NCBI GenBank assembly: GCA_003342815.1
Contig: PTEX01000419.1
Location: forward strand, 124,001 to 188,000
Direction: 5' to 3'
Length of the DNA: 64,000 nt
Origin: Eudromia elegans
Taxonomy: Eukaryota; Chordata; Aves; Tinamiformes; Tinamidae
Positions 9,401 to 21,400 of this stretch are shown here, piece by piece (position 1 is the stretch's first letter; each line of letters starts with the position of its first letter). The position numbers and the translations under genes were made by a program. Under the pieces are notes generated by a model that did not search any database, was not told where the DNA came from, and worked only from the letters and a program-made list of their open reading frames with translations.

Positions 9401-12400
9401 CAGCCAGATGTAGGGCTGAAGGCAGGGTTTTGTGTTCATTTCTTCCCCTCTAGGTTATGGAATAGTAAAAGCATCCTGGGTGTGAAAAATTATTGTGAAA
9501 TTCCAGCTCTTCTGCCTTTCTTGAGGCGTGCAAAGGACCACAGTACAAATGTCATCCTGTGAGCTGTGAAAGGGATGGAGAACCTGGAGGGAGCTGCAAG
9601 TTGTTTTTGTTCTTCCCAACATTGACTGTGAGGAGCACCCCAGGCTTGAACCCAGTAGCACAAGAGCTGGAGTTTGCGTTCCCCAAGGCTTCCTCAGCAC
9701 AACCCTCTTGAAGCCAAACATTTCCTCTCTGAAGGAAGGTTTTGACCCTTCTTCTAAGGGAGGCAGTGGCTACACAGGGCCTCTGGCTTTGCTGGAGTTT
9801 GGCTGGTTCGTGTTTGTTTCAAGAAATGCAGGATTATTCTGGAGGGTCTGCCCTATATGAGAAAGGAAGATGCTGACCTACAAATTCCTGCCTTTACAGG
9901 GCAAGGCAGAGGTAATGGTAATGAGGAGCTTCAAAACAGTGTCTTGTTATGGGTTGTGAGAGTATGAGGATCATCTCTAATTCTCATAATCGCCTTGCTT
10001 ATGTGCTACAGGAGGCACGTGGCTGAGCAGAAAGCTAATCGTGCTGTTAAAATAACGTTAGTTTCTTTTAATAATTACCAAAAATGGAGGTAATGTTTGT
10101 GTAGTTGCAGGCTCCTTTCCCTCTACTTTATAGGAGATAGCGTGGAAAAATACTACCCAGACAGCTTGTACTGTGCTCTGAGACACACAGACTTGGTGGA
10201 TGTTGGCTTAGCCCCACCAAGGGAGTGTGGGCCTGGGGAACAGTGCCTGCCTTCAGGCCTTTCCTTGCTCTGGTGGCTGCTGCCAGGGACTGGATGTTTG
10301 ACTCAATCGGGAGGCCTCTAGCTAGTGCCTTTGGAGAAATAGCATCAAAGGAGCTCTTTGGTAGGAGTTTTGCAAGAAAACATTGAGAGCTAGTCCCTAG
10401 CTGTGCACTGCAAGTCAATGGCCATTTATGAAACACGGAGGAAGGAAAAGAAAACACTCTGTGTGTCAAAGTTCTGGGGCTGTGAGAGGAAACTGCGCCT
10501 CTCTGGAGTTCCTACATGTGTCCATAGGTCCTACTCTTTGTCTTTTTTGCCCCATGCTATTTCCTAATCTGTAGATGCTTAATTGAGTATTATATTTTCT
10601 TTCAGATAGCCCAAGCATGGGTGATAACCGTACTGACAGGTCATAGAAAGCCCATTTCTCCCTCCCTTTCCACTTGAAGAGTTGTGTGCATGCACATGAT
10701 CTGCCTTAGAGGGGAAACGAAGGGGAGGGATCATCTCCTGAAATAGCTGAGATGATTCATTTCTGAGGAGTGAGCAATCGCCTTGGAAGTTTTGATGATC
10801 AATATGCAAGTCATAATGCATAATTGCTGTGCTCTCCAAAACCAATACTGTTTTCTGGTATACATCTTTTCTACAGGAGACTGTTGGCTCTTGGCAGCGA
10901 TCGCATCTCTCACCCTCAATGAAGAAATTCTTGCCCGCGTTGTTCCCAAAGATCAGAGCTTCCAGGATAATTATGCGGGCATCTTCCACTTCCAGGTATG
11001 AGGAAGACTGCCTCTTGCCTTTCCCCTGAGTGGTGTTAGCCAGGAATCTATGTCTGGTAGGTCAGCCTACATGGGTGGCATGTTTTGAGGGAAATCCAAG
11101 AGCCAGGTGCCATAACATGGAGCGGTACAAGGAGGGGATGGTGGTGAAAGGAAGAACGCCTGCTAACAGAAGTGCCAGGAGCAGAGGCTTTCCTTGTGAT
11201 CCCTCCTCCATCGGCAGATCCACCTGACGACAGTGTTTCCTGTGTGGTGCAGGCCAGGCTGCTTGCCAGGCGGCTTGTGTTTCTCGCAGGAAATCAGTAT
11301 TAACAGGAAACATCCCTGTGACGTGGTANGTGGCATGGGGCGATCACGAGGGGTTCACGTTCTCCCTGCAGTTCTGGCAGTACGGGGAGTGGGTGGACGT
11401 TGTGGTCGACGACCGGCTGCCCACCAAGAACGGCGAGCTNCTCTTCGTGCACTCGGCGGAGGGCAGTGAGTTCTGGAGCGCCCTTCTGGAGAAGGCCTAT
11501 GCCAAGTGAGTAAAGGGGAGGGCTGCCTCCTTCCCTACTCCATCTCCTCGTGGTTGCGCTCCCCATGGTATCTGTGGCTAGAGGAGAGGACAGCAGGCAG
11601 ACTGATGGTTTTGTGTGTCCCCTTTCGTGCAGGCTAAATGGCTCCTATGAGGCCCTTTCTGGGGGCACCACCACTGAAGGCTTTGAGGACTTCACTGGTG
11701 GGATTGCAGAATGGTACGAGCTGCAGAAGGCACCACCCAACCTCTTCAGAATCATTCAGAAGGCTCTTCAGAAAGGCTCTCTCCTCGGCTGCTCTATTGA
11801 CGTGAGTTAGTCTGGCCTATGGCTAGATGCTGTGACCTTGCTATCAGGTGCACTAGGCAGGGAGAGTGACCTGGTGCTTTGCTCAGCTCATAGGATGTTC
11901 CCCATCTGACTCTGTCTTGGGAAGATCAGCACTCTGCTCTGCCTCCTGACTGGGAAATTTGACCCAAGAGAGTAACAGAGGCACATGCTCCTTTGGGGGT
12001 TAGGTCCAGGAATAGGCCACATCCCTAACCTCAGCAGTTGATGTGTAAATGCCCAATGCCTTTTTTTCTTATTTGTTTTGTTTTCGTCTAAACCTTAAGT
12101 TTTTGCTATTTCCTAAGTCTGTGGTAAAATAAATGTGCAAGAAATTCACTAGGCGTCCTGATCTGCATCTTGTCTCCAAGTGAAGCCTGTAGCTTGGCAG
12201 CAAGGTGTTGCAGGCTGCATGTTTTTGGAAAGCAAGCTGCTGCTAATGGCCTTTGTCGTGATACACTCGACACTCCCAAAGGAGATTAGATCTTAGTCAC
12301 GCTTAAGGGGAAGGTAACTTTATATGAGGATTCCATTCACAAGACACACCCAAATGTTTCCTCCCGTCTTTTAAGTCAAATCAGGGTTGCAAGAGAAGGA

Positions 12401-15400
12401 ATCTTCACATCAGGAAGGGTGGAATCTGTCTTGGTTGGTGACTTTGTGGCGTTTCCTTGGCCTGTTTCTCTCTTTGGAGTCACTTCATGCCCTCCGGCTT
12501 GCAGGTGGCCGCACGCACACTAAGGTCTCTCTTGGCACTTGCAGATTTCCAGCGCGGCCGAGACGGAGGCCGTCACTTCCCAGAAGCTGGTCAAGGGACA
12601 CGCGTACTCGGTGACGGGAGCGGAAGAGGTGAGCGCTGCGCTGAGGGACACACGCAGCACGGCTGGTGGGGACGGCCTCAGAACGACCCTCTGGTCTCCG
12701 GTCTGTAAAGAACCTGGCTTCCTGCCCCCTCCTTCCCAAAGAGGGAATTTAGCCAGTGGTTCTCAGCTGCTGCTCTGGGCCAACACGAATGTCCCTCCTT
12801 CCCTCTGCTGCATCGTGCCCCTGGATGCACATGTGCCTTGGTCTGCACACCCTTGGAGCGCCTGCGGGTCATGGGATCTGCCTCCTTGGGGGCTGTTTTC
12901 CATGGGCTCTTGGAGGGTTGGGCGCTCTGGTGGTGTGCGAGGTGCCGGAAGGTTCGGCCTCTCTGCATGGGGCCTTTGCAGTGACATCTGTGTCTACCTT
13001 GAGGCGCTTGTGCCCAGCAATGCCTTCAATATTGGCCTCACAGGTTGACTGTGGCACGTGCTCCCCGTCCTATCCAGGTAACCCCCCTTCTCGCCCGCCA
13101 GGTGAACTTCAGAGGCAGCCTGCAAAAGCTCGTCCGAATCCGAAATCCGTGGGGAGAGGTGGAATGGACCGGGAGATGGAACGACAAGTGAGTCGATGGT
13201 TTGCGTGTGGCCAGCAGGAACAGTCTGCAAGGGACCGTTCTGTTCCTGCTGTGCTTCGTTTGCCCCTCGAATTCCCAGTCAGATCCCATCTGGGTGTGTC
13301 CCGTCCACACCACGTGTGGGCTGGTGCTTGGAGCCGTTCGAGAGGGCCGATGCACCACAGCTCTCGCCCATGTGGGCCTCACAGCACGCTGAGTCCCCTG
13401 GGCAGAACCCCGCCCCGATGTCGGATGCACTGACTTGACTCGTGGTCACTCCAAGCCTCTGGGTAGCCTCTGCCTCTTTAGCAACCTGGGGTTCGTGGCG
13501 AGCTTCTGGACAGTTGTTTTCTGACAGGACATTCAAGCTCTGCTTCTGTTAACACAGAAAGCTGGAGTTTTTTCACTTCTGAGCCAGGCAGTGCTTTCAC
13601 TGGGTCTTTTTTTTTTTTCCAAAGTAAAGCCTCATCACGTGCAAGCCATGAGCACTGCCCTTCTCATCCTGATCTTGGGTATTCAAAACACGAGGCGTCA
13701 AATATCCCAGTTCCCTATATCCTAATGATGCTTTGGTTTGAAAACTCTGGAGATGCTATCAGCATCTTGTGAACGTCATGTGGAATGTCATGGGCAACAG
13801 CAAGAAAACAAAATCCTGCTGCCAGAACAGCTCTGCTAAGATTCACCCTCTGCTGTTGCATGGTTAGTGTGGGTTGTCTTTCAGCTGCCCCAACTGGAAC
13901 GGTGTTGACCCTGCGGTGCGGGAGCGGCTGACGAGGAGACACGAAGATGGGGAGTTTTGGTAAGTAGCACTGGGTTTCCACCCGATCTGAAGGAACTGGC
14001 CTTTCCTCGTCTGTTTTTATTTTCATATGAAGAACCTTTTCCCACGAGACTCTTAAAGATGAAAGAGCTAATTTGCCAAAAAAAAAAAAAAAACTAAAAC
14101 CCACACAGTGAAAGAGAGGGGAGAAAAGGTGGCTATGTATAAGAAGCAGATGTTTTTATGTAAAAACAGATGTTTTCTGTGGCATTGCTCCCCACAGGAT
14201 GGCTTTCAATGACTTCCTGAAACATTACTCCCGCCTTGAGATCTGCAATTTGACTCCAGACACCTTGACAAGTGACAAGTACAAGAAGTGGAGTCTGATG
14301 AAGCTGGATGGGAACTGGAGGCGAGGAGCCACTGCAGGGGGTTGCAGGAATTACCCAAGTAAGAACACGCTGCTGCTGCATTCCTTGTGCAAGTCCCTAT
14401 CCCAGTTGGATTATCTTGGAAGTGCGGGGTTACTCACTTGCACCCAGAGGCTCTTGGGTCAGAGCTGCCTTTGGGAGCCCTGTCCCTTCCACAGTATCGG
14501 CACAGATTTGGCATCTTTGGCACTCACTCACTTGGCGTGCCCTCCCCAGGAGGATATTCAGCTGGGCTAGCTGGGACTGATGTCCAGAAATACAAGCGTT
14601 TTGTAAGTGTTGCTCCCCGATAGACGGTTTAGCCATAGTTGGTAAGATGGAGGTTGGACACACAAGTGTTAGTTTTTCCGTCTCATATGCTAGTTTGGAA
14701 GTTAGAGCTGCATCTGTGACAAATTTACATGTCGGGGGGCCTGTTTGCTCTCAAAGGCAGCACTGGACAATTCGTGCAAATCCACTTCTGTCCCTAGACA
14801 CTTTCTGGATGAATCCACAGTACTTAATCAAGCTGGAAGAAGAAGATGGGGACCCTGACGATCCTGAGAAGGGCTGCACTTTCCTTATTGGCCTGATTCA
14901 GAAACACCGCAGGAAGCAGAGGAAGATGGGAGAGGACATGCACACTATTGGCTTTGCCATTTATGAGGCAAGTAAGGCAGTACGTGAGGGAAGGGAAGGG
15001 AAAGGGAAGGAAAGGCCACCCTGCAAATGGGGCAGTGCAGCTCTTAGCTGCTTCCTTGCTCTGCAGCCTAGCAGGAGGAGCCTGGAGGCCTTGTTGGAGA
15101 TGTCCTTGTGGGGCTTGGCACAGTCCTCTGCAAGAGCAGACTTGCCACTAAAACTCAGTGGGGTTGAGCTGGCCGCATGCTGCAGCAAGGAAAATTCCCC
15201 TTAGATGTTTAGAAAAATGTCCTCCACCAAGAGAGCAGGGAANCACAGGAAGAGGTGCCTGGGGAGGGGAGGGAATGTCGCTCTTGGAGATACTCAAAGG
15301 TAAATGGTGGAGGTCTCAAGCAATCTCATCTGATACCTGCCTTGCTCTGGCTTGGTGGTGGGGCAGGTGACCTTTATATGGCTCAGTGCTTCTACATGCA

Positions 15401-18400
15401 GGAGCAGGAAAAGTGTTTATGAAAACTGCCTCTGAGCTTAACTTACAGTGCAGTATTAAAAAGAGGCAAAATAAGAGCCGTTGCAGTAGGGATCTGACCC
15501 AGGACACGATGCTTTCTGGGATAGCTGTGCTAGAGCGGAAAGGAACCCCAGCAGCAGGACCAGCCAGAGCATCTGTAACACTCATGATGCTGCACTGAGG
15601 GTTTGAAATGGGTCTGTGGTAACTCTTCAATCAAAACATTTAGAAGTTTGTTGTTCAGGGCTGCCGAGCAGAGACACTGGACTCAGCTGTCACGGGAAAT
15701 GAGAATAATGCTTTTGCCCAAGATTTGTAGCTTTCTGTCATTGTAGGCAATCAATGCAAGTTTCTTTCTCAATATCCCAGCTTGAAAAAGCTTGTCAAAG
15801 AGTCTGCTCCCTGCAGGCAAATGAGTTTTTAAGCTAAGTAAGGTCCCAAGCCCTAAAGAAGCAGAAAAACTGCATTATTATAATGCTTAACCCCTCTGCC
15901 AGTTGTGGCGAGGTCAGCAGGCAAAAGAGAAAGTGGGAAGAAATAATAAAGAAATGGAGTCTCTGAAAAATATCCCTGCCTGTTTGCAGGCGAGTCGGGA
16001 GGGCTGCGTGGGTGTCTCTCCATGGGCTGCAGGGCAGAGCATGAGCAGGATCCGCTACCTCCGTGCGGTCTCTGCCCATGCCGCTCGCTGCAAGCCCTCC
16101 CTGAGCAGCCCCACGGCCGCAGGGGCAGCATGAGCAACATGGGGCAGGCGGGCTCAGCACTTGAGGTCCATCCCTGCTGCTGTGTTGGCTTTTCTGGGGT
16201 GTGTTTTGTCCCCCCAGCGCCCACTGAGGCATGTGGGAGGGCCTTCTAAAGGGTGATGAGAAAGACATAACCCTAGAACAACTAACAAATAACTTATCCT
16301 TTCCTCCTTGCAGGTGCCCCCGGAGGTATGTGCTGCGGATTGGTGTTCGAGGTGCAGAGTTGGGGATGGAGGGCACAGGGGAAGAGACTGGCGGCTCCTT
16401 CACTGACTGTACAGAGTCAAACCACTGCGCAGAGTCTAAAGTTAGAGGCTGCTTCTCTCTGGAAGTGGGTCTGGGCTTGATATGCAGAGCGCCTGGGTAT
16501 GGTAAGAGCTGCCTGTACTGCAGGTATTTGCCAAAGCTGCTCTGTCGCTGGTGCTCTTCCAGCCCAGAACAGTACCTGCTCCCACAGAGCATGGCTGCGT
16601 TTTTCTCAAGTTTGCATGAAGTTTGTGTTAGACACAACTGTATTCCACATAAGGACTTATTTTTGTTTCCTTAGGCATTTTTTTCTCCCTGTTTCTACCT
16701 GCAACCGGTTACTAGCAGGCACTAGGGACCAGAGAGGCATGTAGAGCATGGTGAGATGTGCAAGCAGCCCTAGGCAGCTGCAGCACNCCAGAGCTGTTGC
16801 TTCTCAGAGGAACAACAGAGCTTGAGCAAAACGCCAGGTAACGTCATGACGTGGCTGCCTGCACCCAAGAGGGTGCCCGCAGAAGGCCTGGGCTACGTCA
16901 CAGCCACTGTGCTCCAGCTCCACAGCAACTCGCAGCTCCAGGGTGCTCCGAAGCATCGCACAGCATAAGCTGCTAAAATGTAAAACACATTTTACCAGGC
17001 AGAGATTTGTATTATCTCTGTTAATTAAGTTTCTTAGGTACCTTTTGAATATTTTAGCAGTATTAGGACAGCTGCTTAACTCTTATCCTAATGATCCAAA
17101 AAGCTGGTTTATATGAAAAAGAAACTCAAATAGTTCCCATGACTTTTTTCCACCAAAAGTGGAATTCTTTATCACACTGTTGCAATACGTCTGATAAGTT
17201 TTGCGTTCTTAAAAGCTCAGGAAGGCTACAAGGGGAAGTTTCTGGACGGAGCATTTTGCTTCTGGAGCTATCTGACCTTCATAAACCCTGTGCAGAAGAG
17301 TTTATTCTGGAAGATTTTACACTCCAAATATACTTTTACAAAGTGTAATTCTTCCTTTATCCTTAGAGGACTGCAGAGCTGGGCTCACTCCCTCACCTCA
17401 TTCTGCTTTCACAGCCAGAGTTGAGCTGAGATGCCCTGGTGCTACCAGCTCCTGAGAGTGGAGAAATATCATAAACACTGTAAAACTTTAGCTTTTAAGC
17501 TAAAAGNGTTTTTAAAGAAAGATGGTTGGTGATAAGTTTGCCAAATGCCGTCACAAACTGATGATCTGAAGCTACTGTGATGTGACAGATCTTGTCCTCT
17601 TTTTCCTCTTGAAACTAATGTCTNTCTTTCCAGACTTAACTACTGATAATTCCAGTTACAGTCACAATTCCTCCATGCAAATTGTGGGGCTTTTCTGATC
17701 CTCTGATGGTTTTTTTTTTTAAGTTTTCTGGGCAGACGAATGTTCATCTGAGCAAAAACTTCTTCCTGACCAACAAAGCGAGAGAGAAGTCGAACACGTT
17801 CATCAACCTCCGGGAAGTGCTGAACCGGTTCAAGCTTCCCGCTGGAGAGTACATCATCGTGCCCTCCACCTTCGAGCCCGACAAGAACGGGGATTTCTGT
17901 CTGCGAGTCTTCTCTGAAAAAAACGCGGGTTCCGAGTAGGTGGCTGCTCTGTAACTACGGAGCTGTGGCTGAGTGCNGTCTGGGGTATCTACACGGTGTG
18001 TTTTGGTTGACAGTAGCATCATGGGGCTTATCAGAGTGTTCATGGACACCCTCTGATCCCGGGGCTGGGCTCTGCTGCCCTTGGATGGCTGGAGAGGGTC
18101 ACGGGCATGAAAGCTGGACTCTGCACGAGGCACTGGGTGCCAGAAGGGAGCTGTCCCCACGAGCAGCAGTCTGAATCCATGGGCACCTCAGGCGAAGGGG
18201 TCTTGTTGGTTCCGTTTTGCCCCTGGCCAGCCTGGCTTCACTATGTCCTGCCTCAGTGTTGAACTCNCTTTGAATTGAACGTAGCCTGACAGAAGCCCAT
18301 GGGACCCACCCAAGGGGAGAAGTGTCCTTTGCTCCAGTGACTGTGCCTTGAAAGAACAGAAGGATTGAGGGCATTCTGTGTTTAATTCCACTTTTCTTGC

Positions 18401-21400
18401 CTTAGTGCCAGTCTGGAAACAGCAGCAAGAGAAACTATTTCCCTATATGTAACAGAGGAAAGTTGGGGTGAACGCAGCAAGAAGGAATGTTTTGTTTTAT
18501 TCTCATCCCTGGCTGGGCAGGCATTTCTAAGAGCTGGGCTGTAACCAGCTGGATTCCACAGCACTGCACAGAAAGCCCCAGAGGATGGCAGTAGAGGAGA
18601 TGCTAAATGTACATGTTTTCTGATGTCTGTGAACACATTAATCAGGAAAAATGATCTCATCCTTTTGAAATCATGCTGGAAAAATTCAAGGGACTTGTTC
18701 AGCCAAATGATATCTTTAATAAAATCAGAAGGGAATTCTGTTACCAGAATTTAAGGTGTTCCTCTTTAACTGTAACTTTAAGCGAGGGCATCGGAAAAGT
18801 GACTTTTTCTGTGCTTTTAATACCAGTCTGTTTTTTTTCCTAGGGTTATAGATGATGAAATTGAAGCCACTTTTGAAGAGGTATGCCTTAAGTTAAATAT
18901 TGTAAAATGAGATAATTTTGGTGTAGATGCATGAGGCTGGATTATCCTGTGCCCTGCACAGTACACGAGTGTTTTTCTATAACCATTATCAAGAACTTTG
19001 GAAACAGATGCTTGGATATCCCCACTGGAATGTGAAGCAAGGACCATGGCAACACAACAAGCACTATTGCTGCAAAAGAGCTTAGGCTTCTCGGGTACGA
19101 GCTCAGTCGCTGGCCGCAGAAAAACTGAAGCCAAAGGAAATTCCCTTTGCTTCCCAGCCCGAGATCCCAGCACTCTGTGGGCTTAGGAATCCCTGTAGCT
19201 GTGTGTGTTTTGCATGCAGTGTTGTCTCGATGAGTAAGTGGTGGCTCCCCATGTGTTTAGTCTTTATCAGAGTTGAGAATCTCACCTCCCAGTGCACCGT
19301 GTTACATGTCTATCACTTTGTGTGGTATTTGCAAGGTGAGAACTTACATTTTGCTTGTTTTTCTGGTTCAGCAGGAGTAGCAGCAGGGAAGTTCTAGGTT
19401 CACTTGTTCAGATTTTTTTTGAGGGAGGATAAAATAAAGACTTGATTTGATTTTTTTTTTTTTCTTTAAAATAAAAACCATTAGGAAAAAAAAAGAACTA
19501 ATTCCTGCAGTGTTTGTAGCACCTGCATTTTGAGGAGTCTTGAAAATAAAGAGGATTATAATCAAAGCAAAATTACTGTGTCCTTTAAGTTGTTTCAGTG
19601 GACACAAGGATATACATTATATCCATCTCTGACAGGAAAATTCCAGCTTTCAGCATCCTGCATTTCTGTTTTGCAGACGGAGATCAGTGAAGATGACATT
19701 GAGCCCAGCTTTAAGAAACTATTTGGGCAGCTGGCAGGCAGTGTGAGTATTTTTGTTCCGTCTTGTCGGTACTGTAGGTAAGATGGGCTNAGAGGGCTCC
19801 CTGTCATGGTGTGGTTTGATTCCTGGGCTGAATCAAATGCATGGACGTGACAGCGCACGCAGCAGCCGTGCACTCACCTACCTACCCCCACGATGGACTT
19901 CTTGGCGGCCCTGGCAAGCAACCTCCAGCCTCTCTGGACCGCAGAGCTGACCCTGGTCCCTGCAGGGATGTCCCAAAGGCAGCACTGTCAGTGTGTGCAC
20001 ACAGGGAGGCACACGGCAGGTTCTCTCCCCTCCCTGGGCTTGTCCGCATCCTGATCGGGCTGGGCAGGGAGGCAGCACTGCACCGTGTGGCATGGGACAC
20101 TGCATTGGCAGGAACCCCAAGGGGATGCTCGGGCTTGGCAGGCTCATCTGAAGGCACCTCGAGGCTGATCACGAGGAGGTGTCTGCATCCGCAGTTACCA
20201 AACTTTGCTTCTGTTGTCCCCCTTCCACAGGATGCGGAGATCTCCGCCTTTGAACTGCGCAGTATCTTGAACAAAATCATGGCCAAACGTGAGTACCTTC
20301 CCGGGCGGTGAGCAGGGCGGGCGGGCGAGCGCGCGGGGCGTGCTGCTGACACGTGCAGGGCTGAATCACCGGCCCCGGCTGCAGACCTGCAGCTCATCCT
20401 CCCTGCGCTGCCAGGGCCTCTGCTCCACTCCTCAGGGGGCTGCAGAAACAGGGGGCCCTGCCTGAGGTGAAGGGCTGTCTGCCAGGACATCCCTCCTGTG
20501 CAAAACAAGGTCTTACAGCCATTTGCAAGGAGCCCTGCGGGTTTTGCTCTTGTGTCCTCCCACCCGAAGCTCCCTGTTGCCTCCAACTCCTGACCGCAGC
20601 ATCAGAGGGTAAACACTGCCTCCCTGCTCAAGCAGATGAGGAGGACCAGAGGTGGCATCTTGCCTCAATAGGGGCCACTGCACAACACAGAGTTTTCTCT
20701 TCTGGCATTTGGGGGAAATGGTAGGATTTTCCACTTGCAGTTGTATGTGTGCCCACCTCCATCGTGCGCAGGTCTCTTGCATGAGGTACTTGCTGGCTCG
20801 CAAAGGCCTTGGGTGACACGAGTAATTCCTGTCCCCTGCAGCTTACTGCACTGTGACAGAGGTACAGCAGAAGGCCTCTTCTCAAAGGAAGAGTTCATCT
20901 AGACACTGAATTGTCATCAAGTGAATGGCAGGGATATTGCAAAAAGATCTTCTACCTTCTGTAATAGCAAAAAACACTCCAAAAAGAAAAGAAATTATTT
21001 TGCTAGCTGTAAAGTCACTGAAGACACAGACGCAAAGGAGGACTGCCACGCGCGCTGCACTTGCTCCTTCCCAGGCTCCTTGGGAAGGTGCTCCAGCTCC
21101 CAACAGTAATCCTATCTGCGCTCTCCCTTCACAGGCCAGGATATTAAATCGGACGGCTTCAGTATCGAGACGTGCAAAATCATGGTTGATCTACTGGACG
21201 TATCCTTCAAGGCTGCTCCAAGGCAACGTTCTCCTCCCTGCTTTCTCTCCAGTGGCAGGTCCCCAACGTGTTGGTGGCTCCTAGAGGCTGCATGCTCCCT
21301 GGTTCACCTGCAGGAACAGCAGCACTTGCCATTGCTGCTGTATGCAGAAGCCTGTCCTCGGGGGTAGCAGCTGCTTTGAAGTCTCCCCTTGCTGCTTTGC

